Positions 1-5,498 of a stretch of DNA of 6,331 bases are shown here, one piece after another. The translations under genes and the position numbers were made by a program. Source of the DNA: Aphodoplasma sp045592745 (lineage in GTDB: Bacteria > Bacillota > Clostridia > UBA1381 > UMGS1253); assembly GCA_045592745.1 (NCBI GenBank), contig JAZNVH010000033.1, positions 1 to 6,331 on the forward strand, given 5' to 3'. Each line of letters opens with the position of its first letter. Positions within the stretch are counted from its first letter, which is position 1. The notes beneath the pieces are model-generated. The model had not been told where the DNA came from. It saw only the letters and a list, made by a program, of their open reading frames with translations, and ran no database searches.

Positions 1-354
1 ATACTTGTCAACCATCGGAACAACCTTTTCGTTTGTCTGAAGCTTAAGCATCTTGCCTGCATTTTTTACAAGCATCTGCTCATTGTTGTTACCCTTATCA
101 ATAATAATTGAGTAGCTCTTGTCCTGTGTCATTGTAAGCTCCTGAACAGTATCACCCATCCCAACGGGTGTACCAAAACGGCTTGTACCCGAGCGAGTAT
201 AATCCACAGGCTCAACTGTCTGCGGAGTATAAATCTTGATTGTTTTAACACCGCTAAAATCCCACTCTTTTGATGTCTTATCTGCTACAAGAGAGCCTAC
301 GGTATACATACCTGCTATCTTGTCAGAATATTTTGCTGCCAAATTAATTGCCAT
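1..354 (-). CDS. Phage major capsid protein, N-terminal 118 residues (cut by window edge)
   Basis: Reading the minus strand from ATG at 354-352 gives 118 codons without a stop to the window edge, so the C-terminal part lies outside. The protein begins MAINLAAKYSDKIAG and contains DYTRSGTSRFGTP (about residues 52-64), TVQELTMTQDKSYS (70-83) and IDKGNNNEQM (86-95). From memory this pattern of an N-terminal 'KYSDK' arm, 'YTR.GT.R.GTP' and 'T.T.DKS....IDKGNN' belongs to a coat-protein family common in prophages of Clostridia; the fold would be HK97-like. The product would form the icosahedral shell. A ribosome binding site AAAGGA lies 9 nt upstream of the ATG, and the gene follows the scaffold-like gene by 50 bp, the usual portal-scaffold-coat order. 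No protease domain or delta region is visible in the N-terminus, which fits a scaffold that is a separate protein. Family identity is recognised by eye only. Confidence 0.85.
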   Translation of the reverse strand, partial: MAINLAAKYSDKIAGMYTVGSLVADKTSKEWDFSGVKTIKIYTPQTVEPVDYTRSGTSRFGTPVGMGDTVQELTMTQDKSYSIIIDKGNNNEQMLVKNAGKMLKLQTNEKVVPMVDKY

Positions 355-404
355 AAAAAATCATCCTTTCTTTTTCGTCTTTTGTCCTATCACCACTGTG
401 TGCA

Positions 405-1163
405 TCAACCAAAAAGCCCCTCCAAAAATGAATCAGGTACATTTTGGGCCGCACTTGAAATGGCGCTTCCAGCACTTCTAAGACTTGCATCTTCATTTTG
501 TTTTTGCAACATAACTTCGCGTTTTAGCTTTTCATTTTCGTAAAGCGCATACGCTGTGCAAAGGTCTGTGCCGCTATGAAACTTATGCCATACCTCATAT
601 GGAATATCTTCGGGCAAAACATTTGGATAAGCTTTTGCAAAATCGTAAAATGGTTTTTTCTTTTCTGCCAAAAGCCTCTCACCTTCAAGCTTGTCCTCCA
701 AATCCGTCACATAAAGCGCCTCACGCTCACCTATACCACGCCCCATAAGGTCCTCGACCCTTGAGCGCTTATCACGAAGTTTCTGCTGCGACAAGTACGC
801 CTTAGAGCTAAGTCCACTTTGTCTTGCATCGCGCAAAAGCTCACTTGCGCCGGGCTGTGCACGCAAAATATCGTACTCATTTTTGACATGGTCATAGTTA
901 AGCCCCTTCTGAGCATTGGTTTTAAGCTCCTCAAGGTCTAAAAACATTTCCTTGCCGTTATAAACCACCCTGTAGCGTCCTGACTCGTCTTCGTGCGATT
1001 GGTTTTCGCACTCATTTTTGCCAAAATCGGCAAAAATATCTTCCTCGTCATTGCAATTACAAGAATTATTTTCATCCTCTTTTTCAAGAGAATCAAAAAT
1101 TTCTTCGTAATTGTCGTCCGCTATATTTAAAGTTGTTTCAGTCTGATTGGTTGTATCAAACAT
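405..1163 (-). CDS. Phage capsid scaffold-like protein, 252 aa
   Basis: This gene probably encodes the internal scaffold around which the coat protein assembles. Residues 1-60 are very acidic (many Asp/Glu, plus CNCNDEED near 35-42). Residues 62-98 hold a basic/hydrophobic block, RYRVVYNGKEMFLDLEEL then QKGLNYDHVKNEYD, that I associate with scaffold-like proteins of clostridial phages. Residues 100-225 are charged and helix-prone, with likely coiled-coil stretches around 125-170 and 205-222. The tail ends in NVPDSFLEGLFG, a short hydrophobic C-terminus that could dock onto coat or portal. Composition, size and position between portal and coat support the role; there is no serine protease motif. 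The frame is open upstream to a TTG at 1184, but that start would run through the ribosome binding site. ATG 1163 has AAAGGAG 9 nt upstream and is preferred. A different head-assembly role remains possible. Confidence 0.7.
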   Translation of the reverse strand: MFDTTNQTETTLNIADDNYEEIFDSLEKEDENNSCNCNDEEDIFADFGKNECENQSHEDESGRYRVVYNGKEMFLDLEELKTNAQKGLNYDHVKNEYDILRAQPGASELLRDARQSGLSSKAYLSQQKLRDKRSRVEDLMGRGIGEREALYVTDLEDKLEGERLLAEKKKPFYDFAKAYPNVLPEDIPYEVWHKFHSGTDLCTAYALYENEKLKREVMLQKQNEDASLRSAGSAISSAAQNVPDSFLEGLFG

Positions 1164-1172
1164 ATAAAAACA

Positions 1173-1179
1173 CTCCTTT
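1173..1179 (-). promoter_or_regulatory. Ribosome binding site that fixes the scaffold start
   Basis: AAAGGAG on the minus strand ends 9 nt before ATG 1163. It lies inside the longer open frame that begins at TTG 1184, so the longer frame cannot be the translated form started from this site. This supports a 252-residue rather than a 259-residue product. Confidence 0.8.
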
Positions 1180-1194
1180 AACAAAATTATTTTT

Positions 1195-2721
1195 TTATTG
1201 CATTACCGTCATATCGGCAGCGCTTTTTTGTTTATCCATTCTTATCGCCTGAATAATTTTCTGCTTATTTTTTATGTACGCATCAGGTATCGAATCAAGG
1301 TAAAGCTCTGCATCCTTTATAATACCGCTTGCATATAAATTGTCAGCGGTCTGCACCTGCATAATTTCTGACCAGTATGCGCTCGCACCCACATTTACAT
1401 TTAGATTCAAATCGTAATCATTAAGCGATGCAAAATCAAAGTTTATTATATTACCTTCTTCATCATTTACATCGCGCACGCCATAATAAGCTCTCATAAT
1501 ATCAACAAATATACGTATATAGTCTTCAACAAATTGATAAAATGACTGACGAATAAGCTCAAGCGGAGCGTTGCTCGCTTTTTGAAGTGCAATAATTGCC
1601 GCCGCATTATCAGGACGCACATTTCCAAGTGATGCATCCGACGCACCCATATATTCCTTTGTATATACCATTGTCTTTTCAACAAGCTCCATAACCGAGC
1701 CGCTCATATCAGGCATTTTAAACGCCGTAGCCACAGCATCATTAACTCCACCCTCAATTTTTACAGCCTCGCCTATTTTGTTACTAAAACCATTCGGAAA
1801 ACGGTTTTTATCATATATAAGCTTTGGAAACGCCATCTTTTTTACATAGTCCATTCCCATTGCGTAGCACTTATTCACAAAAATCTGATTTGGCAAAAGC
1901 TCCGTAACAGCCGCCTGACCGTGATAACTGTTTTTCACACTTTCCCAGTTCATAAACGCTACAGGATAAAGACTAAGATATGTATCAAACGGCTCTTTTA
2001 TAAATACGTCCTTTGTCGATTTAGAACAATACACACTTCCGTTTTCCTTCCAAAAACGAATAAGCACTGTTACGCAGTCATCGCGCTCATCATCAAGTTC
2101 GCTTTCGTTGTCCGGCTTGATTTGCGAAATACGTTTTTCATCAACCCCATTTTTTCTTGCTTCACTTATAACTTCATTAAGCTTTTTTCTAAGTGCAAGA
2201 ATAATATGTCCCTGCGACTGTACATCGCTTGATGCCGTATTATCAAAAATCACATTCGTGTTGTCTATTACTTCAAGGTCTATAAGTCCCTTTGCGCTCT
2301 GCCCCGTTTTCTTTGACGGATTAAAATATGCATACAAGCACGCATCACCATCGACACACGCATTACGAAGGGCGCGTCTGTTCTTTTGTTTTGCGCGGCT
2401 GTATTCAATCGCCCTCTCGATTTCTCCCGAAACAATCTTCATCGCCGCCCCGGCACCGTCTTTTTTTGTAAACGTAGTCGCACTCGCCGAAATATCATCT
2501 GACACAATCTGAGAAATAAACATATTACACACACGCTTTAATATGTTAAATACCGGTTTGTCAAGATCCGGCGCATCAACGCCCTCCCACTGATTTCCTA
2601 TAAAAAAGTTTTCATTTTTTCGCACCTTATCATATAGCTCTATGCTTTGATTGTACGACACACCCTTCTGATATTCATTATAAATACCTTCGGGCGTAAG
2701 ATTTGCTTTTGTTTTCACCAT
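1195..2721 (-). CDS. Phage portal protein, 508 aa
   Basis: The portal is the dodecameric ring at one capsid vertex through which terminase pumps DNA and to which the head-tail connector attaches. The assignment rests on length (508 aa), position downstream of terminase large subunit, and recognisable segments: NENFFIGNQWEG (36-47), PVFNILKRVCNMFISQIV (56-73), a wing-like region with GDACLYAYFNP (125-135), HGQAAVTELLPNQIFVNK (267-284), and the block GASDASLGNVRPDNAAAI followed by ALQKASNAPLELIRQSFYQF (359-397), which corresponds to the long helical stem and tunnel-loop region of portals. It most resembles clostridial portals of the broad P22/SPP1-like group; exact Pfam family is uncertain. ATG 2721 has GGAGG 6 nt upstream. 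It lies 26 bp after the small membrane protein gene and 31 bp before the scaffold start. No minor head (Mu gpF/SPP1 gp7-like) gene lies between portal and scaffold. Confidence 0.88.
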   Translation of the reverse strand: MVKTKANLTPEGIYNEYQKGVSYNQSIELYDKVRKNENFFIGNQWEGVDAPDLDKPVFNILKRVCNMFISQIVSDDISASATTFTKKDGAGAAMKIVSGEIERAIEYSRAKQKNRRALRNACVDGDACLYAYFNPSKKTGQSAKGLIDLEVIDNTNVIFDNTASSDVQSQGHIILALRKKLNEVISEARKNGVDEKRISQIKPDNESELDDERDDCVTVLIRFWKENGSVYCSKSTKDVFIKEPFDTYLSLYPVAFMNWESVKNSYHGQAAVTELLPNQIFVNKCYAMGMDYVKKMAFPKLIYDKNRFPNGFSNKIGEAVKIEGGVNDAVATAFKMPDMSGSVMELVEKTMVYTKEYMGASDASLGNVRPDNAAAIIALQKASNAPLELIRQSFYQFVEDYIRIFVDIMRAYYGVRDVNDEEGNIINFDFASLNDYDLNLNVNVGASAYWSEIMQVQTADNLYASGIIKDAELYLDSIPDAYIKNKQKIIQAIRMDKQKSAADMTVMQ

Positions 2722-2747
2722 GCGTCACCTCCCATAAATTTCAGTTT

Positions 2748-2969
2748 TTACGCCTCAGCCCTGTTTTCGTTTTCTACTCCATAACTAAGCAAATTCTGCC
2801 ACTGACGCATAAGCTGACTCTCGCTTTTTGCCAGAGCGCTTTCCTCATCACTTGCCAAAGCAGGCGCACTTTTCTTTTGCTTTTTAAATGTAGCAAGCTC
2901 ACCTTTTGACAAAAGCGTCAGACACACGCCCAAAACAGTTCCCAAAAGCGCAAATATACCACATACCAT
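2748..2969 (-). CDS. Small membrane-anchored protein of the packaging operon, 73 aa
   Basis: The product is not recognised by name. Residues 2-20 (VCGIFALLGTVLGVCLTLL) form one hydrophobic segment, long enough for a membrane helix. They are followed by a basic stretch (FKKQKK, 28-33) and then a polar, helix-prone tail with acidic residues (SDEESALAKSES, 40-51) and a conserved-looking motif MRQWQNLLSYG (54-64). The positive charges after the helix predict a cytoplasmic C-terminus. Translation is well supported: ATG 2969 has AAGGGGGTGA 6 nt upstream, and the gene fills the space between terminase large subunit (24 bp away) and portal (26 bp away). Similar small one-helix proteins sit between terminase and portal genes in other clostridial prophages as far as I recall, without an assigned role. 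A part in anchoring packaging at the membrane, or in assembly, is only a guess. Confidence 0.75.
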   Translation of the reverse strand: MVCGIFALLGTVLGVCLTLLSKGELATFKKQKKSAPALASDEESALAKSESQLMRQWQNLLSYGVENENRAEA

Positions 2970-2993
2970 ATAATCTCACCCCCTTTACCAAAC

Positions 2994-4343
2994 TTAAACA
3001 CCAAACTCAAGAAAACTCTCATACCCTTCGCTTTGCTCAAGCATTTGTCCACCGCCTTTAGACGATGATACCTTCGAGCATATAAAACACCTGAGCGCAT
3101 CAGGCGCATGCGTAAGCTCATGCGGCTCATTTGCAACATCATTTGGATTTTTCTCATCAAAACGAAGCGCCGGAAGAGTACGAATAAGGTTTACACAATT
3201 TTCAAATATGACAAGCTTTGCCGTAGTTATCCCTTGCTCGTCGCTATATGGTTTTAGCCATTCTTTCAGTTCATACCAGCCTTGCACTCGGTTATTATTT
3301 GATTTATAAAAATAAAGTCCGTTTTCCAAAAATATATCTGCCGCACTTTTTCCCGTTTCCTGACGTCTGTTCCACATATCAGGTGGCGCAAAGCGCATTA
3401 AGATTTTATCATCGCCATTTACATTGTGTATTCTTTTCGCCGCATCTGATATGATAAGTCCCTTTTCATAAAGCTCCTTATATACATACGCCTTGCCATT
3501 ATCATCAAGTGCAATCCAAAGACATGCAAGCATATCAAGACCATAATCTATTGATATAAACCTTCTCCAATGCACAGGTATCACAAATGGCTTTATTACA
3601 TGAATGTCACGATTAAACTCATCAAAATACTGTCCTTCAAACACGTCCCAGTTTCCCTCAAGCATTGCCATCCTTCTTGCCTTTGGCAAATTTTCCAAAG
3701 CTTTTACATAACCAGGCGAATACTTTAATAAGTAATCATTATCATATACAAGCGATTTTATAAATCTGTAATCACTAGCCTCTTCACTTTGACGATAATT
3801 TTTATCTATAAACAATCTTTTTACCCAACCATGACCAATTCCGCCCGGATTGCACGTAAGATACATTCTCGGCTCAAAAGCTGTCTTGCACAAACCACTC
3901 GAGCGATTTGACTCCGTAAGCGCCTGATACTGAAACTCACTAAACTGCGTCGCCTCCTCCATAAAAATAACATCATATCCTTGTCCCTGATACTGCAAAA
4001 CATCATCCTCAGAGCTACAATATCCAAGCACAATCCTGCTTTCATTTGCAAATATAAACTCCCTTGTCGCTGCCTTATAAACAGCCGCATTTTTCAAAAG
4101 CTTTTTTAGAGGATATATGTGATTTTCACGAAGCGAAGAAAGCGTTCTTCTCAAAAACAAAATCTGTATTCCGCTGTGTGCCAGCGCAAGCATAACAGCT
4201 TTTGTGCGTGCTGCCCAGCTTTTACCGCCACCTCTCGCGCCACCATAAGCCACAAATCTTTCTTGTGCGCAAAAAAATTCTTCCTGCTTTGCAAGTGGCT
4301 TTCCAAGCTTTAAATAACTTTTTTTGCCTGCTACTTTGCCCAT
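2994..4343 (-). CDS. terL: Phage terminase large subunit (packaging ATPase and nuclease), 449 aa
   Basis: The large terminase cuts concatemeric phage DNA and drives it into the prohead through the portal. The ATPase half shows Walker A GARGGGKS (35-42), Walker B DVIFMEEA (124-131, with the catalytic Glu in the EE pair) and the coupling motif YLTCNPGG (161-168). The C-terminal RNase H-like nuclease shows FISIDYGLD (262-270, Asp266), FAPPDMW (318-324, Asp322) and HAPDALRC (412-419, Asp415), giving the expected three metal-binding acidic residues. Length is normal for the Terminase_3/Terminase_6 type of clostridial phages. All key residues are present, so the enzyme looks functional. ATG 4343 overlaps the end of the preceding gene by 13 bp, which implies translational coupling. 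The local ribosome binding site (GGGTGA) is weak, consistent with coupling. A short glycine-rich stretch (KGGGQ) and a 20-residue tail follow the nuclease domain. Confidence 0.96.
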   Translation of the reverse strand: MGKVAGKKSYLKLGKPLAKQEEFFCAQERFVAYGGARGGGKSWAARTKAVMLALAHSGIQILFLRRTLSSLRENHIYPLKKLLKNAAVYKAATREFIFANESRIVLGYCSSEDDVLQYQGQGYDVIFMEEATQFSEFQYQALTESNRSSGLCKTAFEPRMYLTCNPGGIGHGWVKRLFIDKNYRQSEEASDYRFIKSLVYDNDYLLKYSPGYVKALENLPKARRMAMLEGNWDVFEGQYFDEFNRDIHVIKPFVIPVHWRRFISIDYGLDMLACLWIALDDNGKAYVYKELYEKGLIISDAAKRIHNVNGDDKILMRFAPPDMWNRRQETGKSAADIFLENGLYFYKSNNNRVQGWYELKEWLKPYSDEQGITTAKLVIFENCVNLIRTLPALRFDEKNPNDVANEPHELTHAPDALRCFICSKVSSSKGGGQMLEQSEGYESFLEFGV

Positions 4344-4705
4344 TTTTTCACCCGTTCGTCAAGCGTTACCAAAAGCTCATTTTGTCCTTCATCTGTTTTT
4401 CTATCACCGCCCGAAAGCCTTTCAATCACCTCGGTCACAAGCGATAACACCTCGCTTGTATCCATTACACTCTCACGTCTTAGCGCTTCAACAAGTGACT
4501 TCACCTGCGTAGCCTTAAGCTCATCATCTTCTTCAATAGCGCATATTGCCTCTCGTATTTTTTTATCATTTTTTTTTGCAAAACGAAGTCTGTCAAGAAT
4601 TAAAAGCATGCCACTTCTCACAATTTCCTTGCCTTTACCGGCAAAAATATGCTCTGCTCCGCCTAGAGTTTCTTTACATAAAACCTCTGCCTTTTTCTTT
4701 TGCAT
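4331..4705 (-). CDS. Probable terminase small subunit (by position), 124 aa
   Basis: The small terminase normally binds the packaging-start DNA and stimulates the large subunit. I do not recognise this sequence directly; the call comes from its place immediately before terL, the 13-bp overlap with it, and its size. The protein is charged and helical, with helix-prone runs at 25-45 (KEIVRSGMLLILDRLRFAKK), 46-60 and 67-98. That is compatible with a helical DNA-binding/oligomerisation protein, but no clear helix-turn-helix is visible. The C-terminal part from about 99 (GGDRKTDEGQNE) looks like a flexible linker before a short terminal helix. ATG 4705 has a rich purine ribosome binding site (AAAGGTGGTGGGAG, 6 nt spacing). 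The 126 bp upstream (4706-4831) hold no further gene I can support. It could instead be an unrelated small phage protein, with the true small terminase missing. Confidence 0.55.
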   Translation of the reverse strand: MQKKKAEVLCKETLGGAEHIFAGKGKEIVRSGMLLILDRLRFAKKNDKKIREAICAIEEDDELKATQVKSLVEALRRESVMDTSEVLSLVTEVIERLSGGDRKTDEGQNELLVTLDERVKKWAK

Positions 4706-4831
4706 AAAGCACTCCCACCACCTTTATTACATCTGTTTCACCTTCACTTTTTACACCAATCTTGTTAACAAAATGTCCTAAAACCAAGCCAAAAAATAAG
4801 GCTCTGTATGCCCGCTATATCAAAATATTTT

Positions 4832-5029
4832 TTATAAATACCTGTGAAAGTTTTTTAGTACATAATCAAATTCACATTCACAGCAAACCGTCTCACCATA
4901 AAAATCATAAAAATCTTCGCCTATGTAAATCCCTTTTCCGCACACCATACATCTTTTATGAAAATCACTATGATGCATATGTGCATATCCGCCTTTTAAA
5001 CAATTTTCAATTCTAAAATCAAGCTCCAC
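4832..5029 (-). CDS. Small zinc-ribbon-like protein, GTG start, 65 aa
   Basis: The product is unnamed. It carries CMVCGKGIYIGEDFYD at 27-42 and CCECEFDY at 49-56, so two Cys pairs (Cys27/Cys30 and Cys49/Cys52) are separated by 18 residues, the pattern of a small treble-clef or LIM-like zinc knuckle. The middle (GKGIYIGEDFYDFYGETVC) is typical of short 'CxxCG..i..Ge.yy...g..vC..C' proteins frequent in clostridial prophages. His19, His20 and His24 lie just before the first pair and might also bind metal. The start is GTG at 5029: GGAGG lies 9 nt upstream, whereas the in-frame ATG at residue 18 has no well-spaced site. The gene overlaps the preceding one by 11 bp, so the two are probably translated together. 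A regulatory, nucleic-acid-binding or structural zinc role is possible; the sequence does not decide. Confidence 0.7.
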   Translation of the reverse strand: MELDFRIENCLKGGYAHMHHSDFHKRCMVCGKGIYIGEDFYDFYGETVCCECEFDYVLKNFHRYL

Positions 5030-5273
5030 GTCCCCTCACCTCCGATGCAAAAATATTATTTTTAAAATGTTTTTCATCTTTGGCAATTTCCTTATTAGTT
5101 CGGCGCCTTCGTGTGTTTTTTCTGTTTTGTTCAAAATTCGGACAGCTTATAACATCATAAGTAACAAAATCTGCGCACCTGACCTTTTTTGCATCCCATC
5201 CCTTTACCGGTCTTAATCTAAAAAGCCAACTACACTCATCCGCTCCCTTTTTACAATCAATGCAAATACTCAT
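5019..5273 (-). CDS. Cys-rich basic small protein, first gene of the phage operon, 84 aa
   Basis: The product is unknown. The N-terminal half has five cysteines (Cys4 and Cys7 as CIDC, then Cys14, Cys33, Cys44) in a compact aromatic context (CSWLFRLRPVKGWDAKK and SCPNFE), suggesting a small metal-bound domain of about 50 residues. The C-terminal part (50-84) is strongly basic, with RRRR at 55-58 and further Lys/Arg up to the end, and looks disordered; binding to nucleic acid is plausible. ATG 5273 has GGAG 8 nt upstream. It is the first gene after the strong leftward promoter at 5368-5396, behind a leader of about 88 nt, and its end overlaps the next gene by 11 bp. Being promoter-proximal under direct repressor control it occupies the place where Cro, antirepressor or early regulator genes are usually found, but nothing in the sequence resembles Cro. 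Confidence 0.7.
   Translation of the reverse strand: MSICIDCKKGADECSWLFRLRPVKGWDAKKVRCADFVTYDVISCPNFEQNRKNTRRRRTNKEIAKDEKHFKNNIFASEVRGRGA
5039..5043 (-). promoter_or_regulatory. Shine-Dalgarno site deciding the GTG start
   Basis: GGAGG on the minus strand, 9 nt before GTG 5029 and inside the end of the upstream gene. It is the main reason for taking GTG 5029 as the start instead of the in-frame ATG 17 codons later. Confidence 0.75.
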
Positions 5274-5308
5274 TCACACCACTCCAATCTCAAACGTCCT
5301 TCTCTTTT

Positions 5309-5322
5309 TCGCATAAATGCGA
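5309..5322. promoter_or_regulatory. Operator-like palindrome O1 (in leftward leader)
   Basis: TCGCATAAATGCGA is a perfect inverted repeat with 6-bp arms and a 2-bp centre. It lies about 40-52 nt downstream of the predicted leftward start site. Together with O2 and O3 it fits the consensus GTCGCA-N-WWW-TG, so it is probably bound by the adjacent HTH repressor. A position inside the transcribed leader suggests roadblock or DNA looping rather than direct promoter occlusion. Confidence 0.65.
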
Positions 5323-5333
5323 CTTTTTGGTGT

Positions 5334-5354
5334 AAAAAAATGGGAATAATTCCC
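5334..5354 (-). terminator. Weak terminator/attenuator-like hairpin at the start of the phage transcript
   Basis: On the minus strand GGGAA-TTA-TTCCC is followed by A and seven T residues. The stem is only 5 bp, so intrinsic strength would be low, but the T7 run is clean. The hairpin begins about 8 nt after the predicted leftward transcription start (about 5361), so it would act almost immediately after initiation. As DNA it is also a perfect 13-bp palindrome (GGGAATAATTCCC) and could instead be a protein site unlike O1-O3. Confidence 0.35.
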
Positions 5355-5367
5355 TCATCTGCAAGTT

Positions 5368-5396
5368 ATTATACAACAAGGTCGCATTTTTGTCAA
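5368..5396 (-). promoter_or_regulatory. Consensus leftward promoter of the phage operon
   Basis: On the minus strand TTGACA (5396-5391) and TATAAT (5373-5368) are separated by exactly 17 nt, a perfect housekeeping-sigma consensus. The predicted start is near 5361, giving a leader of about 88 nt before the first gene. Operator-like site O2 covers its -35 box and half the spacer, so the repressor would shut it directly. It should drive the terminase, portal, scaffold and capsid genes when repression is lifted. Confidence 0.85.
5382..5395. promoter_or_regulatory. Operator-like site O2 (over both -35 boxes)
   Basis: TCGCATTTTTGTCA has an intact left half-site (GTCGCAT with the preceding G) and a degenerate right half. 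It spans the overlapping -35 boxes of both divergent promoters. Its centre is 73 bp from O1 and 42 bp from O3, close to whole numbers of helical turns (7 and 4), so all three sites would face the same side of the DNA. Confidence 0.55.
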
Positions 5397-5418
5397 TACT
5401 TAAAATAAATTTTATAAA
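5390..5418 (+). promoter_or_regulatory. Rightward promoter of the repressor gene
   Basis: TTGTCA (5390-5395) and TATAAA (5413-5418), 17 nt apart, each differ from consensus at one position. The predicted start near 5425 falls in operator-like site O3, giving a leader of about 74 nt before ATG 5499. The -35 box is superimposed on that of the leftward promoter (shared bases 5391-5395), so RNA polymerase cannot occupy both at once. A second, poorer option uses the TATGATAAT region at 5442-5450. Confidence 0.65.
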
Positions 5419-5423
5419 AATTA

Positions 5424-5437
5424 TTGCATTTGTGCGA
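5424..5437. promoter_or_regulatory. Operator-like site O3 (at the repressor transcription start)
   Basis: TTGCATTTGTGCGA is an inverted repeat with one changed base in each arm compared with O1; read on the minus strand it begins GTCGCAC. It covers the predicted start site of the repressor promoter, which implies negative autoregulation at high repressor level. Confidence 0.6.
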
Positions 5438-5498
5438 CTAATATGATAATATATATGTATATCCCACTTTTACACATCTAAAATCAGGAGGAGATTTA

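Noticed and set aside
993..1011. Inverted repeat GTGCGA-7-TCGCAC inside the scaffold gene, using the same half-site letters as the operators
   Set aside because: The half-sites are in the opposite relative order and spacing to O1-O3, and the repeat falls in well-behaved codons (E-C-E-N-Q-S-H-E). Probably chance.
1164..1184. Seven-codon N-terminal extension of the scaffold protein from TTG 1184
   Set aside because: It would be translated across its own AAAGGAG ribosome binding site; ATG 1163 has correct spacing.
2108..2512. Plus-strand 134-codon frame opposite the portal gene
   Set aside because: It is antisense to conserved portal sequence, is Ser/Phe/Leu-rich as expected for a shadow, and has no good ribosome binding site.
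2918..3160. Met/Arg-rich minus-strand frame of 80 codons overlapping the end of terL and the small membrane protein gene
   Set aside because: It lies in another frame across two well-supported genes and its biased composition (many Met, Arg, Leu) is typical of a shadow frame.
4706..4831. Possible extra small gene or terminator in the 126-bp gap before the terminase small subunit
   Set aside because: All minus-strand frames from ATG, GTG or TTG end within a few codons, and only 3-4 bp stems (GGC/GCC, AGCC/GGCT) are present near the T run. Apart from the ribosome binding site just before 4705 I see nothing in it.
5274..5498. CRISPR-like or iteron array, because of the repeated GTCGCA units
   Set aside because: Only three copies, in mixed orientation and unequal spacing, located exactly on promoter elements; repressor operators explain them better.
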